This document shows positions 55,501 through 64,000 of a DNA stretch of 64,000 nt, piece after piece (positions within the stretch are counted from its first letter, which is position 1; every line of letters starts with the position of its first letter). Location: contig NZ_AJVF01000013.1 of NCBI RefSeq assembly GCF_000262045.1, positions 1-64,000 on the forward strand, read 5' to 3'. The stretch comes from Bacillus siamensis KCTC 13613. Its GTDB lineage: Bacteria; Bacillota; Bacilli; Bacillales; Bacillaceae. Both the position numbers and the translations under genes were made by a program. The notes below the pieces were generated by a model that made no database searches, was not told where the DNA came from, and saw only the letters and a program-made list of their open reading frames with translations.

Positions 55501-58500
55501 CTGGATGAGCCGCCGCTGCTTCGCGTGGGGCTGATTGAACTTCAACCTGACCGCGGAATTCTGATGTTTGATATGCATCACATTATTTCTGACGGAACAT
55601 CCATGAGCGTATTGATTAAAGAATTTATCCGCATTTATGAAGGAGAGACATTACCGCCTTTGCGCATCCAGTACAAGGACTACGCAGTATGGCAGACCGG
55701 CGAAGCGCGGTTAAAACAGATCCAAAATCAAGAAGCCTATTGGTTAGAGCTGTACAGCGGCGACGTTCCTGTCCTTCATCTGCCGACCGATTATATCCGG
55801 CCGTCGGCACGGGATTTTGCGGGAGCCACAATGCAGTTTACGCTTGATAAGCAAAAAAGCGCCGGATTAAAGCAGCTGGCATCCCAAACCGAATCGACTT
55901 TATATATGGTGCTCCTTGCGTCTTATACATTATTGCTTTCAAAATACAGCGGCCAGGAAGACATAATTGTCGGCAGTCCTATAGCGGGAAGACCGCACGC
56001 CGATTTAGAACCGATTATCGGAATGTTTGTGAATACACTGGCCATGAGAAATTACCCTGAAAAAGGGAAGACGTTCTCTCAGTATCTGTCCGAGGTGAAG
56101 GAGAATGCATTAAAAGCTTACGAACATCAAGATTATCCGTTCGAAGCGCTGATCGATCAACTGAATATCGCCAGAGACTTGAGCCGTAATCCATTGTTTG
56201 ACACCATGTTTGTGCTTCAAAACACGGAGCAGGAACAGTTAGAGATAAATGACGTCACTTTCAAACCATATCCAAACGGACATACGATGGCGAAATTTGA
56301 TTTAACCTTAACGGCTGTGGAAGAAGAGGCGGGTATTCAGTTCACGATGGAATACTTGACGGCTCTGTTTAAACCGGAAACGATCGAACGTATGATGGGG
56401 CATTTTGTGCAGCTGATTGATTCGATTATTAAACAGCCTGATGCCGAGCTGGCTCGTCTGAATATGATGACCAAGGAAGAGGAAAGAAACATTCAGCAAC
56501 TCTTTAACGATACTGCAGTTGCGGAAAAACGAATTCCGACAACGATTCATCAGCTTTTTGAGCAACAGGCTGAGCTTAACCCGGATCATGAAGCCGTCCG
56601 GTTTGGAATTCAGACGCTGACTTATCGTCAGCTGAATGAACGTTCCAATCAGCTGGCGCGCGTCCTTCAAGTTAAAGGTGTTGGCACTGATCAGGTGGTT
56701 GCCGTTCTCACGGATCGCTCAGCACATATGATCATCGGCATTTTAGCCATATTAAAGGCCGGCGCAGCATTTCTCCCTATCGATACGGAGCTTCCCGAAA
56801 AACGGCGGGCTTTTATGCTGAAAGACAGCGGCGCCGATGTGCTTTTGACTTGTGCAGGCCACGCTATTCCGCCGCTCTTTGAAGGAGAAGCGCTTCTGCT
56901 TGATGATCCGATGATATATCAAGGCAGAGCAGACAATCTTAATCTTTCCTGCTCGGAAAATGATTTAATGTATGTTATTTACACGTCAGGCACAACGGGG
57001 CAGCCGAAAGGCGTTCAGCTGGAGCACAAGACGATGACGAATCTGCTCGCTTATGAGCAGGATCATACGCAGCTGCAGTTTGACAGAGTGCTGCAATTTG
57101 CCGCAATGAGCTTTGATGTCTGCTATCAAGAAATGTTCTCCGCGCTTTCAAGCGGAGGAACACTCTTTATCATCGGCAATGAGGCAAAACGTGACATACG
57201 TCAGCTCAATGATTTTGTCAGAACGCACAGGATACAAACAGCATTTCTTCCGACCGCGTTCCTTAAGCTTCTTGCCTCGGAGAAACACTATTTCGAACCG
57301 TTTGCCGAGTGCGTAGATCACATCATCGCTGCGGGAGAACAGCTCATCGCAACAAGTATGCTGCGTGACATGCTGGCACGCCATCAAGTCACATTGCATA
57401 ATCATTACGGTCCGTCGGAGACGCATGTCGTGACCATGTATACCGTTGATCCGAATACAGATCAGGAGCTTCAGCCGATCGGCAAACCGATTTCAAATAC
57501 GGAGATTTTCATTTTGAATGAAGCCGGAACGCTTCAGCCTGTCGGAATCGTCGGTGAACTTTGTATTTCAGGAGTGAGCCTGGCCAGAGGCTATCATAAC
57601 AGGGAGCCTTTGACACTCGAAACTTTTGTTCCGCACCCATATGACTCGAATCAGCTGATGTATAAAACAGGCGATCTGGCCCGTTACCTTCCTGACGGAA
57701 ACATTGAATATGCGGGAAGGAGAGACCATCAGGTCAAAATCCGCGGTTATCGGATTGAACTCGGTGAGGTGGAGGCCGCTCTTCTCAAGCACGTACAGGA
57801 AGCAGTTGTCCTAGCAAAAGAAAATACCGATGGCCAAAGCGATTTATATGCCTATTTTACAGCGGAGCAATCACTCTCGATCAGTCAGCTGAAAGAAAAA
57901 CTTGCTGGTCAAATACCGGGATACATGATCCCTTCATACTTCATCCAGCTGGAGAAACTGCCGCTAACCGGCAATGGAAAAGTAAATCGAAGAGCATTAC
58001 CGATGCCTGAAGCAGGTCTGCAAACGGGAACCGATTACGTTGCTCCGCGGACGAATATGGAAGAGCAGCTGATATGCATCTGGCAAGACGTTTTGAAGGT
58101 AAAAGAAATAGGTGTAAAAGATAACTTTTTCGATTTGGGCGGCCACTCGTTGCGGGGGATGACGCTCATCGCCAAAATTCATAAGCAATTCAGCAAAAAC
58201 ATTTCATTGAGAGAAGTCTTTCAATGTCCGACAGTTGAAGAAATGGCAAAGGCTATTGCAGGAGCTGAAAACACCGGGCCGGATTACATTCCGAAAGCCA
58301 AAGCAAAAGATGTCTATCCTGTATCTTCCGTGCAGAAGATGGTTTACCTGTCAACACAAATAGAAGGCGGAGAACTGAGCTACAATATGCCGGGAATCCT
58401 TACATTAGAAGGAAAACTCGACATGAATCGCTTGCAAACCGCTTTCCAAAGACTGATCCAGCGTCATGAATCGCTGCGTACCGGTTTTGAAATGGTCCGC

Positions 58501-59634
58501 GGAGAACTGATGCAGGTGATCAAACCGCAAGTGGAGTTTTCGATGGAAAGATACAAGGCAACAGCTGACGAGGTTGAGGAATGTTTCCGCACCTTCGTGC
58601 GGCCGTTCGATCTCAGCCAGGCTCCATTACTCAGGGCCGGACTCATCGAGTTAGAACAAGACCTGCATATTTTCATGTTTGACATGCACCACATCATCAC
58701 GGACGGCGCCTCCATGAATATTTTTGTCGAAGAACTGATTCAATTGTATGACGGCAAAGAGTTAGCTCCGCTCCGTATTCAGTACAAAGACTTTACGGAA
58801 TGGAAACATCAAAAAGAACAAAGAGAACGAATCAAGAAGCAGGAAGAGTATTGGCTTGGTGTATTTCATGAAGAGCTCCCGTCATTCGAGCTGCCGAAAG
58901 ATTTTGCGAGACCGCCGGTTAGAAGCTTTGATGGAAAAAGGCACAATTTTACGCTCGATAAGACTGTCACCCAAGGGATAAAGCAGCTGGAAGAATTGAC
59001 CGGAACGACCGCTTACATGATTTTGTTCTCGGCCTATTCCATACTGCTGACAAAATACAGCGGTCAGGATGATATCGTCGTCGGCACCCCTATTGCGGGG
59101 AGACCGCATGCGGATTTGGAACCCATTATCGGAATGTTTGTCAATACATTAGCCATCCGCACCGCTCCGATGGCGGAAAAGACATTTTTGGATTATATAA
59201 CGGAAACGAAAGAAACCATGCTGAAGGCTTTTGAACATCAAGAGTATCCTTTTGAAGAATTAGTTGAAAAACTGGGTGTAAAACGGGACTTAAGCCGAAA
59301 TCCATTGTTTGATACGATGTTTGTCCTGCAAAATACGGAACAAACGGATATTGAAGTGGACTCTCTCACAGTCAGACCTTATGAACAAACGGAGACGGCA
59401 GCCAAGTTTGATTTACAGCTGAACTTCTTAATAGATCAAGATGAGATTCAAGGCAGTTTTGATTACTGTACGAAACTGTTTAAAAAGAAAACCATTGCTG
59501 TATTGGCCAAGGATTACGTCATGATTCTTTCGGCGATTATGAGAAACCCATCCATTCCTTTAAAAGACATTCAATTAAGCGAAAAAGTAAACAAAAGTAA
59601 ACATCTCGCAAGCACAATCGAATTGGATTTCTAA
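43549..59634 (+). CDS. ituB: ItuB, iturin synthetase (Tyr-Asn-Gln-Pro)
   Basis: This 5361-residue four-module NRPS has, in order: a partial condensation lobe without HHxxxDG (1-245), A-Tyr (code DALSVGEVVK), carrier Ser799, epimerase (HHLVIDG from 979), condensation (HHILMDG from 1452), A-Asn (DLTKIGEVGK), carrier Ser2310, epimerase (2490), condensation (2960), A-Gln (DAQDLGVVDK), carrier Ser3830, condensation (4010), A-Pro (DVQFIAHVVK), carrier Ser4867 and a terminal condensation (5047). Codes were read by manual alignment to the PheA pocket. The product order D-Tyr2-D-Asn3-Gln4-Pro5 fits iturin A, bacillomycin F or mycosubtilin, not bacillomycin D. Condensation styles agree: [15 protein letters not shown] follows each epimerase, and YYPVSSAQ follows L residues. 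A GAGGTG site precedes the ATG. Confidence 0.96.
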   Translation: MSVFRNQETYWENLFDEEDGLSAFPYFKAADNASLARTGYQEKYICRSLSPEVSQRVMTMANHSDMAAYLILLAGIECLLYKYTDRTSLILGIPTVSKQKSSQSAVNTVVLLKNTLSNESTFKTVFEQLKEGVNDSLKNQNLPFRKMVQHLNVHYNDERLPLIHTVVSLNEIHSLQFKEDIASDTLFHFDLENNGIHLKLFYNGNLYDERYMDQMTAHLDQLLSVILFHPQAEIHTAEMIPEAEKQKLLFDFNDTGRDYSGSRTVYQLFEEQAERTPEHAAVKFKNAHLTYRELNEKANRLARTLRNCGVQPDTLVAILADRSLEMIVSIIAVWKAGGAYVPLDPEYPKERLQYLLHDANADVLLVQHHLKNSLTFDGPVIDLNDEASYHANASLLSPIAEHSHLAYVIYTSGTTGKPKGVMVEHGGIVNSLQWKKAFFKHSSADRVLVLYPYVFDAFILNFFGPLISGATLHLLPNEENKDLFAIQNVLKQERITHFSTSPRLLKTMIEEMNADDFIDVQHVVVGGEQLETDTVEKLYSLQPHIRINNEYGPTENSVVSTFHPVQSADEQITIGKPVANHQAYILGAHQQIQPIGVPGELYVGGAGVARGYLNRPELTEEKFVQHLHLSGQKMYKTGDLARWLPDGRIEYAGRIDHQVKIRGYRIEIGEVEAAMFNLENVREAAVIAREGADGAKQLYAYYVGEPSVAAAQFRAELSRKLPDYMIPSYFIHLERIPLTSNGKIDLKALPADEENTRTDNEYIAPRNTTEELLASIWQEVLGAERIGILDNFFDYGGDSIKSIQVSSRLYQAGYKVDMKHLFKYPAIAELSQFVVPIGRMADQEEVTGSTNLTPIQHWFFEQKMPQAHHYNQAVMLYSAEGLKEAPLRRTMERIASHHDALRIIFEKTPNGYAPRITGTDESELYHLEVMNYKGETDPAQAISDKANEIQSSMALDRGPLMKLGLFQCPDGDHLLIAIHHLVIDGVSWRILLEDFASGYEQAERGQTIQLPQKTDSFPFWADQLSKYAKETDMEEEIAYWAELSSTEPQPLPKDKISEGSLLRDSEEVTIQWSIEETEQLLKQANRAYNTDINDLLLTSLGLAVHRWTGMEDIAVNVEGHGREQIIPDADISRTIGWFTSQYPVVLRMEAGKDLSQRIKTVKEGLRRIPDKGMNYSIIKYVSGHPEADSLQLKPEISFNYLGQFDQNLNHQALRISPFSTGLSMNENQERTAVLDVNGMISEGTLSLTLSYSSKQYERSTMAQFARNLKESLQEVIAHCVSRQQTSLTPSDILLKDISIDELEQLLEQTHELGEAENIYPLTPMQKGMLFHSLFDPNSGAYFQQTMFDLHGELDIDAFSKSLDGLSQKYDIFRTNFYRGWKDQPLQIILKTKKIGFEFIDLREMKESQREEMIQQYAREDKMRGFDLEKGALMRLLILRTDEKTYRFIWSFHHILMDGWCLPLITKEIFEHYFALLHKKQPEQSPITPYSQYIEWLSRQDAKEAMAYWDQYLEGYEEQTGLPKDHHAPEERYIPEKVTCDISTDLTLKMKQTAGGRHVTLNTLLQTAWAVLLQKYNRSKDVVFGSVVSGRPAEIPNVETMIGLFINTIPVRFRCEAGTTFAELMKETQERAVASQQFETHPLYDIQARTTQKQDLITHLMIFENYPVDQYMESIGRQNGSSVTISNVQMEEQTNYDFNLTVIPGDEMNISFEYNANVYERASIERVREHFMQILQQVVTDPDIRVDQVDLLTESEKRTLLQTLNDTAAPFPQTPVHQLFEEQSHRTPDQAAVIDKDRQLTYGELNKRANRLARTLRAMGVQTDHPVAIISRNSIESVVGILAVLKSGGAYVPIDPEYPQDRIGYMLNDSQARIVLTQRDVKEQLSYEGVTILLDDEESYHQDDSDLEPISDASHLAYVIYTSGSTGRPKGVLIEHRGLTNYIWWAKEVYVKGEKTNFPLYSSISFDLTVTSIFTPLITGNTIIVYDGEDKTALLQSIVQDPRVDIIKLTPAHLQVLKEMNIADQTSVRRMIVGGENLSTRLAQSIHEQFEGRIEICNEYGPTETVVGCMIYCYDAAKDRRESVPIGTAAANTSIYVLDENMKPAPIGVPGEIYISGAGVARGYLNRPGLTAEKFVDDPFEPGAKMYKTGDLAKWLSDGNIEYAGRIDEQVKIRGYRIELGEIEAALLQEEAVKEAVVTARVDALGFKQLCAYYVSGGQTTAARLRKQLSHSLAGYMVPAYFIELDEMPLTSNGKINRKGLPAPDFELQDRAEYKAPRTKAEEILVSAWESVLGAENVSILDNFFELGGDSIKSIQVSSRLKQSGYKMEIKDLFQYATIAELSPHIKQNLRTADQGEVKGKVSLTPIQHWFFEQTTIDPHYYNQAVMLHAPEGFRETPLRQTLQKIAEHHDALRMTFQTTEKGYEAHHAEIAQSRLYNLEVLNLKAESDPGQTIEAKADEIQSSMHLSDGPLMKAGLFQCADGDHLLIAIHHLMVDGVSWRILLEDLVTGYRQAENGQVIQLPQKTDSFQLWAKRLSEYAQSETIKQEQEYWTKIEQTEVKPLPKDFQETHTTAKDSETATAEWTKEETELLLKQANRAYNTEINDLLLTSLGLSISHWSGLDRIPIHLEGHGREQIIQDMDISRTVGWFTSLYPVVLHAQPGKEISDYIKTTKEGLRQIPHKGIGYGIARYLSGGMPSKLNPEISFNYLGQFDQDLQQHGVQLSSYSCGSDSSGNQERPYVLNINGMITEGRLKLTISYSSKQYAKETIKRLSETIQSRLRTIITHCVQKEQSELTPSDILLKGMSIDELDQLLIQLPHTGEVENVYPLTPMQKGMLFHSLLDEDSHSYFEQASFDLQGELKVDWFKQSLERLFERYAVLRTRFYSGWNDIPLQIVYKTQKPQIHFADLRDIEDHRREDVIAAYQREDKAKGFDLARDPLMRIAIFRMEDRSYHLIWSFHHIVMDGWCLSLITKEVFDHYSALQEGRGTEPSSAAPYSDYIEWLDRQDQGAAKRFWSEYLEGYKGETALLHKTPQHEQKEYAYANVICQFDHEQTKQLQQIANQHQVTLNTLIQTLWGILLQKYSGSADVVFGSVVSGRPAEISGVEQMVGLFINTIPVRVCCDEDNSFADAMQMVQQKALASQAYDTYPLYEIQAQTEQKQNLIDHIMIFENYPIGQQVEETGHHGTKLNITNFYMQEHSHYDLNVVVIPGKQLAVHFGFNENEYEKSEVERLSGHFEQLMQQVLQQPSVKIEELELLSQQEKEHLLSRSQSNDMHYPSEKTIHELFEEQAHRTPDNTAVVFEGKQLTYGELNRRADQLARTLQAKGVRNDQLVGIMTERSLEMIVGILGVLKAGGAYLPIDPDSPSERISYILNDSSISVLLYRGKLPDDIGFPGTCIDLMEEHFYHEKDSSLALSYQSSQLAYAIYTSGTTGKPKGTLIEHRQVIHLIEGLRRQIYSAYDAELNVAMLAPYYFDASVQQMYASLLSGHTLFIVPKEIVSDGAALCRYYRQHSIDITDGTPAHLKLLIAAGDLQGVTLQHLLIGGEALSKTTVNKLMQLFGDHGASPGITNVYGPTETCVDASLFNIECSSDAWARSQNYVPIGKPLGRNRMYILDSKKRLQPAGVQGELYIAGDGVGRGYLNLPELTDEKFVADPFVPEDRMYRTGDLARLLPDGNIEYIGRIDHQVKIQGFRIELGEIESVMLNVPDIQEAAAAALKDADDEYYLCGYFAADKTIQISELRERMARHLPGYMIPAHFVQLDKMPLTPNGKLNRQLLPAPVKKRDSGIEYVPPQTSAEIQLTAIWEDVLGLEQVGIRDHFFEIGGHSLRATALIAKIQKQMHVQIPLRDVFRFPTIEQLAQTITKTELTGYAAIPAIEERPYYPVSSAQKRLYILNHLEGGELSYNMLGLMAVEGKLDRDKLQQAFRTLILRHESLRTGFKMADGEPVQYVLDHAKFEVEWYQAEENDADLYIRQFIRPFHLDEPPLLRVGLIELQPDRGILMFDMHHIISDGTSMSVLIKEFIRIYEGETLPPLRIQYKDYAVWQTGEARLKQIQNQEAYWLELYSGDVPVLHLPTDYIRPSARDFAGATMQFTLDKQKSAGLKQLASQTESTLYMVLLASYTLLLSKYSGQEDIIVGSPIAGRPHADLEPIIGMFVNTLAMRNYPEKGKTFSQYLSEVKENALKAYEHQDYPFEALIDQLNIARDLSRNPLFDTMFVLQNTEQEQLEINDVTFKPYPNGHTMAKFDLTLTAVEEEAGIQFTMEYLTALFKPETIERMMGHFVQLIDSIIKQPDAELARLNMMTKEEERNIQQLFNDTAVAEKRIPTTIHQLFEQQAELNPDHEAVRFGIQTLTYRQLNERSNQLARVLQVKGVGTDQVVAVLTDRSAHMIIGILAILKAGAAFLPIDTELPEKRRAFMLKDSGADVLLTCAGHAIPPLFEGEALLLDDPMIYQGRADNLNLSCSENDLMYVIYTSGTTGQPKGVQLEHKTMTNLLAYEQDHTQLQFDRVLQFAAMSFDVCYQEMFSALSSGGTLFIIGNEAKRDIRQLNDFVRTHRIQTAFLPTAFLKLLASEKHYFEPFAECVDHIIAAGEQLIATSMLRDMLARHQVTLHNHYGPSETHVVTMYTVDPNTDQELQPIGKPISNTEIFILNEAGTLQPVGIVGELCISGVSLARGYHNREPLTLETFVPHPYDSNQLMYKTGDLARYLPDGNIEYAGRRDHQVKIRGYRIELGEVEAALLKHVQEAVVLAKENTDGQSDLYAYFTAEQSLSISQLKEKLAGQIPGYMIPSYFIQLEKLPLTGNGKVNRRALPMPEAGLQTGTDYVAPRTNMEEQLICIWQDVLKVKEIGVKDNFFDLGGHSLRGMTLIAKIHKQFSKNISLREVFQCPTVEEMAKAIAGAENTGPDYIPKAKAKDVYPVSSVQKMVYLSTQIEGGELSYNMPGILTLEGKLDMNRLQTAFQRLIQRHESLRTGFEMVRGELMQVIKPQVEFSMERYKATADEVEECFRTFVRPFDLSQAPLLRAGLIELEQDLHIFMFDMHHIITDGASMNIFVEELIQLYDGKELAPLRIQYKDFTEWKHQKEQRERIKKQEEYWLGVFHEELPSFELPKDFARPPVRSFDGKRHNFTLDKTVTQGIKQLEELTGTTAYMILFSAYSILLTKYSGQDDIVVGTPIAGRPHADLEPIIGMFVNTLAIRTAPMAEKTFLDYITETKETMLKAFEHQEYPFEELVEKLGVKRDLSRNPLFDTMFVLQNTEQTDIEVDSLTVRPYEQTETAAKFDLQLNFLIDQDEIQGSFDYCTKLFKKKTIAVLAKDYVMILSAIMRNPSIPLKDIQLSEKVNKSKHLASTIELDF
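49333..49790 (+). repeat. Asn adenylation core repeat, copy 2 (ItuB module 2)
   Basis: This is the second copy of the Asn pocket segment, offset exactly 8460 bases from the ItuA copy with no gaps and with long identical stretches. It is consistent with duplication or gene conversion between modules. Confidence 0.75.
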
Positions 59635-59641
59635 TCACGGG

Positions 59642-59677
59642 GGCAGCGGCTGTCCCGGCATGAATGCCGCGGCTGCC
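59642..59677 (+). other. GC-rich hairpin in the ituB-ituC gap
   Basis: GGCAGC (59642-59647) pairs with GCTGCC (59672-59677), enclosing an inner CGGCAT/ATGCCG stem with a GA loop. It starts 8 bases after the ituB stop and lacks a T tract. It may stabilise or attenuate the long mRNA, or mark a processing site. Confidence 0.65.
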
Positions 59678-59722
59678 GCCAGCTGCCTGAAAACAGGAAT
59701 GAAACCAACTGGAGGGGTATGA

Positions 59723-62700
59723 ATGTCAGAATTCAAACAACAGGAGTTGTTCTGGGGCCGAATGTTTCACACGGAAGACCGTCCCAGTGCATTCCCTTCG
59801 TTTCAAGTGTCCGACTCAACAGTAAAGCGTGATATAACAAGCGGATCTGACTGTATTCACAGTTCATTGAGTGCGGATGTATCACGGCGCATCCTGACCA
59901 TGACGAACCAAACGCCAATGGCCGTCTATCTGGTTCTCCTGATCGGAATTGAATCCCTTTTATACAAATACACGGGGGATGAGGGCGTGATTACAGGGGT
60001 TCCAACCTTTGAAGACGAAACTGATGAAGATCTTCGTTCAGACCAGCTCATGTTAATCAAACAGCATATCAATTCCGGCAGTACGTTTAAATCAATTTTC
60101 CATGAATTGAAACATACGCTGGACGAAGCGATCTTATATCAGGACGTTCCCTTTGATAAAATGGCCGGACAGCTGAGGCTGAACTACAATGCAAATCATT
60201 TGCCGATCATCCATACAGTCGTTTCACTAGAGCAAATTCATTCTGATGGTTTCATAGAAACGGCTGCTGCAGATGCTTTATTTCAGTTTGTTATGGGTGA
60301 AGGCTTGATTGACCTAAAGTTATGTTTTAATGAACAAGTCTATGACCGTCAGTATATGATGCAGGTGCTCGGACATTTAAACCGGCTATTTTCTGTCATA
60401 TTATTTCAGCCTGACCTCCCCCTCGGCCAAGTGGATATTTTGCCAGAATCGGAGACACATACACTTCTCGTTGACAATCAAACTGCGAAAACTGAATATC
60501 CGCGGGATAAGACGATTTATCAGTTATTCGAAGAACAGATGAAACGAACACCGGATCAAGCAGCTGTTATTTGCGGAGAAAAGCAATTCACATATCGTCA
60601 GCTCAATGAACGTGCCAATCAATTAGCCCGAACGTTAAGGAAAAAGGGGGTAAAGACGGACCGGCTCACTGCGATTATTTGCGAACATGAGATCGAACTG
60701 GTCGTGGGAATACTGGCCGTTTTAAAAGCGGGAGGGGCCTATGTGCCAATTGACCCGGATTATCCGAAGCATCGCATACAGTATATAGCAGAAGACTCCC
60801 AAGCTGATATCATTCTGACGCAGAGCCATCTTCAAAAACAGTTGGAACTTGCGGGCACAATGGTTTTCCTCGATCAGGAAAGCTCTTACCACGAAGACGG
60901 CTCTGACCTGGAACCGATCAGCAGTACGAAGGATTTGGCTTATGTCATTTATACGTCAGGCTCCACAGGCAAGCCTAAAGGAGTGGCAATTGAGCATCAG
61001 GGCTTAACCAATTATATTTGGTGGGCCCGCCGGGTCTATGTCAAAGGGGAAAAAACCAACTTTCCCCTATATTCGTCCATCGCTTTTGATCTGACGATAA
61101 CGTCTGTTTTCACTCCGCTTATTACAGGAAATTCCATTATTGTCTACGGAGGAGAAAACAGTGCTGCCTTGCTTGATTGCATTATTCAGGATTCAAGGGC
61201 GGATATTATCAAGCTGACCCCGGCGCACTTGCAGTTATTGAAAGAGATGAATATCCCTGCTGAGTGCACCATTCGGAAATTCATTGTCGGCGGTGACAAT
61301 TTAAGCACGCGGCTCGCCCGAAGCATCAGCGGGAAATTCGGCGGAAAAATCGAAATTTTTAACGAATACGGGCCTACAGAGACAGTCGTCGGCTGTATGA
61401 TTTATTCCTTTGATCCGCAAAACGACAGACGGGAATCAGTGCCGATCGGAACCGCCGCGGACAACATGAATATTTACGTGATGGATAAGAGCATGAAGCC
61501 GGTGCCTGCCGGCGTCCCGGGAGAAATCTATATCAGCGGGGACGGCATCGCCAGAGGATACTTGAACAGAGCGGAATTAACGGCGGAAAGGTTTTTGCAG
61601 CACCCCTTTGTGCCAGAGGTGAAAATGTACCGGACGGGAGATTTAGCAAGGCGGCTCCCGGACGGAAATATCGAATATTTAGGCCGGATCGACCACCAGG
61701 TCAAAATCCGCGGTTACCGCATTGAAATCGGGGAAGTCGAATCCGCATTTTTCCAAATACCGCCGATTCAAGAAGCTCTCGTTACGGCACAAGAAACCAA
61801 CGGGGAAACATCCTTGTGCGCCTATTATACCGCACAGCATTCTTTAACCGCAGGCGAAATTCGGGAGCACCTGTCCCGGCAGCTTCCGTCCTATATGATC
61901 CCTGCTTATTTTGTACAGCTGGCAGCGATGCCGCTTACTTCCAACGGAAAAATAGATCGCGAGGCGCTGCCTGCTCCAACGGGAAATCTCACTGGCAATC
62001 CTTATACAGCTCCGCGGACAGAACTGGAAAAGATACTGGCCGGGGTGTGGGAATCCGTATTAGGCGCAGAACAGGTCGGAATCGATGATCATTTCTTTGA
62101 GCTGGGAGGAGATTCGATTAAGTCGATTCAGGTGACCTCAAGCTTATATCAAGCCGGGTATAAGCTTGACATCAAACACTTGTTCAAACACCCGACGATC
62201 TCCGGGCTTGCTCCTTTTATTGAGCCCGTTACCCGAATCGCAGAACAAGGGGAAATCAAAGGCCGTACCTTATTGACGCCGATTCAGCATTGGTTTTTCG
62301 CCCGGCAATACCCTGATCCGCACCATTATAATCAATCTGTCATGCTTTATTTTAAAGAGGGGTTGGACGAATCGAAGCTTCAGAAAGTCATGAAGAAGAT
62401 AGCCGAGCATCACGATGCTTTGCGCATGGTCTATGTTCAGGGAGATCATGGACACGAAGCCCGAAATCGGGGGATCAGTGAAGGAGAATTATTCAGCCTC
62501 GAAGTATTCTCTTTACTCGAAGAAAACAACCCCGCTCAACCGATAGAAAAGATAGCCAATGACATTCAGCAATCCATCCATTTAGCCGCTGGTCCGCTCA
62601 TGAAACTGGGATTGTTTCAATGTCAGGATGGCGATCATTTGCTGATTGCGATTCATCATCTGGTTGTAGATGGCGTATCGTGGAGGATTTTACTTGAGGA

Positions 62701-64000
62701 TATAACGTCAGCTTATGAGCAGCTCCAAAACGGAGAAGCGATCACGCTCCCTAAGAAGACGGATTCCTATCTGTTATGGGCTGAACGATTGAAACGTTAT
62801 GCAGAAAGTCCGGAATTTGAAGCGAAAAATCAATATTGGCTTGAGCAGAAACATATCTCGCAACACAAATTGCCAAAGGACAATGAGCAGGAAACCGGTC
62901 TGGCCGAAGACCGGGAAACGATCATCGTCCAATGGACAGAGGAAGAAACCGAGCGTTTATTAAAAAAATCGAACCGGGCCTATACGACTGACATTAATGA
63001 TTTATTGCTGACCGGACTCGGAACGGCTGTTCATCGCTGGACGGGGCATGAAGAAATTCATGTTCATCTGGAAGGGCACGGCAGGGAATCTATTTTTCAA
63101 GACGTTGATATTTCACGTACGGTGGGCTGGTTCACAACCCAATACCCGGTTTCTCTTCAAATCCAGTCGGACCGGGACATCTCCCAGCGGATTAGAACAG
63201 TGAAAGAACAGCTGCGTCAGATTCCCCAAAAAGGAATAGGATATGGCCTGATGAAATATTCGTCCGATCATCCGAAGGCATCAGAATGGACCGGACATCC
63301 GGAAATCAGCTTCAATTACCTCGGACAATTTGATCAAGATTTCGAAAATGGAGGAATCGAGGTATCTCCTTACTCCGGAGGGAAAATTGCAAGCGACAGA
63401 CATCCCATTGCCTATACGCTTGAGATTAACGGCATGATCTCAGACGGCCGGCTGTCATTGGCCATCAGTTACAGCGGTAAACAATATCGAAGAGAAACAA
63501 TGGAAACATGCGCAGCTCTCTTAAAGAACAGCTTAAAAGAAGTCATCGAACATTGCGCAGCTCAAAAAGACATTCACCTGACGCCAAGCGATATCTCGCT
63601 GAAGGACTTAACAATTGAAGAATTAGATCAATTTGTTCAGCAAACACAGCATATTGGCGACATTGAAAATATATATCCTTTAACTCCCATGCAGAAAGGT
63701 ATGCTGTTCCATAGTTTAATGGATTCGGCTTCCAGAGCTTACTTTGAACAAGCCGCTTTTGATCTCAAAGGCGACTTGGATATCGAGGCATTTACAATGA
63801 GTTTGTCACAGCTGGCGGAAAGACATGAGATTCTCCGGACTCATTTTTATACGGAATGGAAAGATCAGCCTTTGCAGATCGTATTCCGGAAAAAACCGAT
63901 CGAAATAACTGTTGACGATATTCGAAGCATGAAGAATAAACAACGAAACGAGTTCATTGCCGGCTTTGTACAAAAAGATAAGGCAAGAGGATTCGACCTT
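59723..64000 (+). CDS. ituC: ItuC, iturin synthetase, N-terminal part (Asn module and start of next), cut by window
   Basis: The frame is open from ATG 59723 (GGAGGGG at 59711-59717) to the right edge, with 1426 residues visible. Domains are a partial condensation lobe without HHxxxDG (1-245), adenylation (about 260-760), carrier (Ser798), epimerase (about 850-1290, HHLVVDG from 978) and the beginning of a condensation domain ([15 protein letters not shown] near 1316). The code reads DLTKIGEVGK, hence Asn at position 6, converted to D-Asn. This excludes bacillomycin D and mycosubtilin, which have Ser6. The last module (Ser for iturin A, Thr for bacillomycin F) and the thioesterase lie beyond the window. 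The gene follows ituB by 88 bases. Confidence 0.94.
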   Translation, partial: MSEFKQQELFWGRMFHTEDRPSAFPSFQVSDSTVKRDITSGSDCIHSSLSADVSRRILTMTNQTPMAVYLVLLIGIESLLYKYTGDEGVITGVPTFEDETDEDLRSDQLMLIKQHINSGSTFKSIFHELKHTLDEAILYQDVPFDKMAGQLRLNYNANHLPIIHTVVSLEQIHSDGFIETAAADALFQFVMGEGLIDLKLCFNEQVYDRQYMMQVLGHLNRLFSVILFQPDLPLGQVDILPESETHTLLVDNQTAKTEYPRDKTIYQLFEEQMKRTPDQAAVICGEKQFTYRQLNERANQLARTLRKKGVKTDRLTAIICEHEIELVVGILAVLKAGGAYVPIDPDYPKHRIQYIAEDSQADIILTQSHLQKQLELAGTMVFLDQESSYHEDGSDLEPISSTKDLAYVIYTSGSTGKPKGVAIEHQGLTNYIWWARRVYVKGEKTNFPLYSSIAFDLTITSVFTPLITGNSIIVYGGENSAALLDCIIQDSRADIIKLTPAHLQLLKEMNIPAECTIRKFIVGGDNLSTRLARSISGKFGGKIEIFNEYGPTETVVGCMIYSFDPQNDRRESVPIGTAADNMNIYVMDKSMKPVPAGVPGEIYISGDGIARGYLNRAELTAERFLQHPFVPEVKMYRTGDLARRLPDGNIEYLGRIDHQVKIRGYRIEIGEVESAFFQIPPIQEALVTAQETNGETSLCAYYTAQHSLTAGEIREHLSRQLPSYMIPAYFVQLAAMPLTSNGKIDREALPAPTGNLTGNPYTAPRTELEKILAGVWESVLGAEQVGIDDHFFELGGDSIKSIQVTSSLYQAGYKLDIKHLFKHPTISGLAPFIEPVTRIAEQGEIKGRTLLTPIQHWFFARQYPDPHHYNQSVMLYFKEGLDESKLQKVMKKIAEHHDALRMVYVQGDHGHEARNRGISEGELFSLEVFSLLEENNPAQPIEKIANDIQQSIHLAAGPLMKLGLFQCQDGDHLLIAIHHLVVDGVSWRILLEDITSAYEQLQNGEAITLPKKTDSYLLWAERLKRYAESPEFEAKNQYWLEQKHISQHKLPKDNEQETGLAEDRETIIVQWTEEETERLLKKSNRAYTTDINDLLLTGLGTAVHRWTGHEEIHVHLEGHGRESIFQDVDISRTVGWFTTQYPVSLQIQSDRDISQRIRTVKEQLRQIPQKGIGYGLMKYSSDHPKASEWTGHPEISFNYLGQFDQDFENGGIEVSPYSGGKIASDRHPIAYTLEINGMISDGRLSLAISYSGKQYRRETMETCAALLKNSLKEVIEHCAAQKDIHLTPSDISLKDLTIEELDQFVQQTQHIGDIENIYPLTPMQKGMLFHSLMDSASRAYFEQAAFDLKGDLDIEAFTMSLSQLAERHEILRTHFYTEWKDQPLQIVFRKKPIEITVDDIRSMKNKQRNEFIAGFVQKDKARGFDL
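60977..61434 (+). repeat. Asn adenylation core repeat, copy 3 (ItuC module 1)
   Basis: This is the third copy of the Asn pocket segment, offset 20104 bases from the ItuA copy with no gaps. It is slightly more diverged (for example WWARRVYVKG and SIAFDLTITS), suggesting an older copy or less recent conversion. Confidence 0.72.

Overview
The window looks like chromosomal DNA of the Bacillus subtilis group, most likely B. velezensis, B. amyloliquefaciens or B. siamensis. It has moderate GC, strong Shine-Dalgarno sites, a yng gene block in the order familiar from B. subtilis and, most tellingly, a fengycin and an iturin lipopeptide synthetase cluster about 23 kb apart on the same strand. The species cannot be fixed from this sequence alone.

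Layout. (1) 1-7442: the 3' end of the fengycin/plipastatin synthetase operon, namely the Tyr module of PpsD with its epimerase domain and all of PpsE (Ile plus thioesterase). A small membrane protein gene, yngL, follows without an obvious terminator in between. (2) 8014-9552: yngK, a secreted glycoside-hydrolase-like protein. (3) 9692-17356: yngJ-yngI-yngHA-yngHB-yngG-yngF-yngE, a leucine/isovalerate-type acyl-CoA degradation operon (acyl-CoA dehydrogenase, acyl-CoA ligase, two-part biotin-dependent carboxylase, enoyl-CoA hydratase, HMG-CoA lyase). (4) 17412-19384, minus strand: yngA-yngB-yngC (GtrA-like protein, UDP-glucose pyrophosphorylase, DedA protein). (5) 19630-25805: bioW-A-F-D-B-I, the complete biotin operon, behind a sigma-A promoter and a BirA operator. 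(6) 26096-29739: a GntP-type permease, scoA, scoB and a 3-hydroxybutyrate dehydrogenase, a ketone-body operon preceded by what looks like a sigma-54 promoter plus a catabolite-repression (cre) site. (7) 29740-30335: an AT-rich regulatory gap. (8) 30336-64000: ituD-ituA-ituB-ituC, an iturin-family hybrid PKS/NRPS operon; ituC runs off the right edge.

Reading the ten-residue specificity codes of the adenylation domains by eye gives Asn (ItuA), Tyr-Asn-Gln-Pro (ItuB) and Asn (ItuC module 1), with epimerase domains after Tyr2, Asn3 and Asn6. This fits iturin A or bacillomycin F. It excludes bacillomycin D (Pro4-Glu5-Ser6) and mycosubtilin (Ser6). The last residue (Ser or Thr) lies outside the window.

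How the genes may fit together (inference): HMG-CoA lyase and hydroxybutyrate dehydrogenase both yield acetoacetate, which ScoAB converts to acetoacetyl-CoA. The biotin operon supplies the cofactor for the Yng carboxylase and for acetyl-CoA carboxylase, whose product malonyl-CoA is loaded by ItuD for the iturin beta-amino fatty acid. No RNA genes, insertion sequences, CRISPR arrays or phage genes were seen. The best leads for something less described are the sigma-54/CcpA control region of the ketone-body operon, the relic acyltransferase linker in ItuA, the half-condensation domains at the start of ItuB and ItuC, and a GC-rich hairpin between ituB and ituC.
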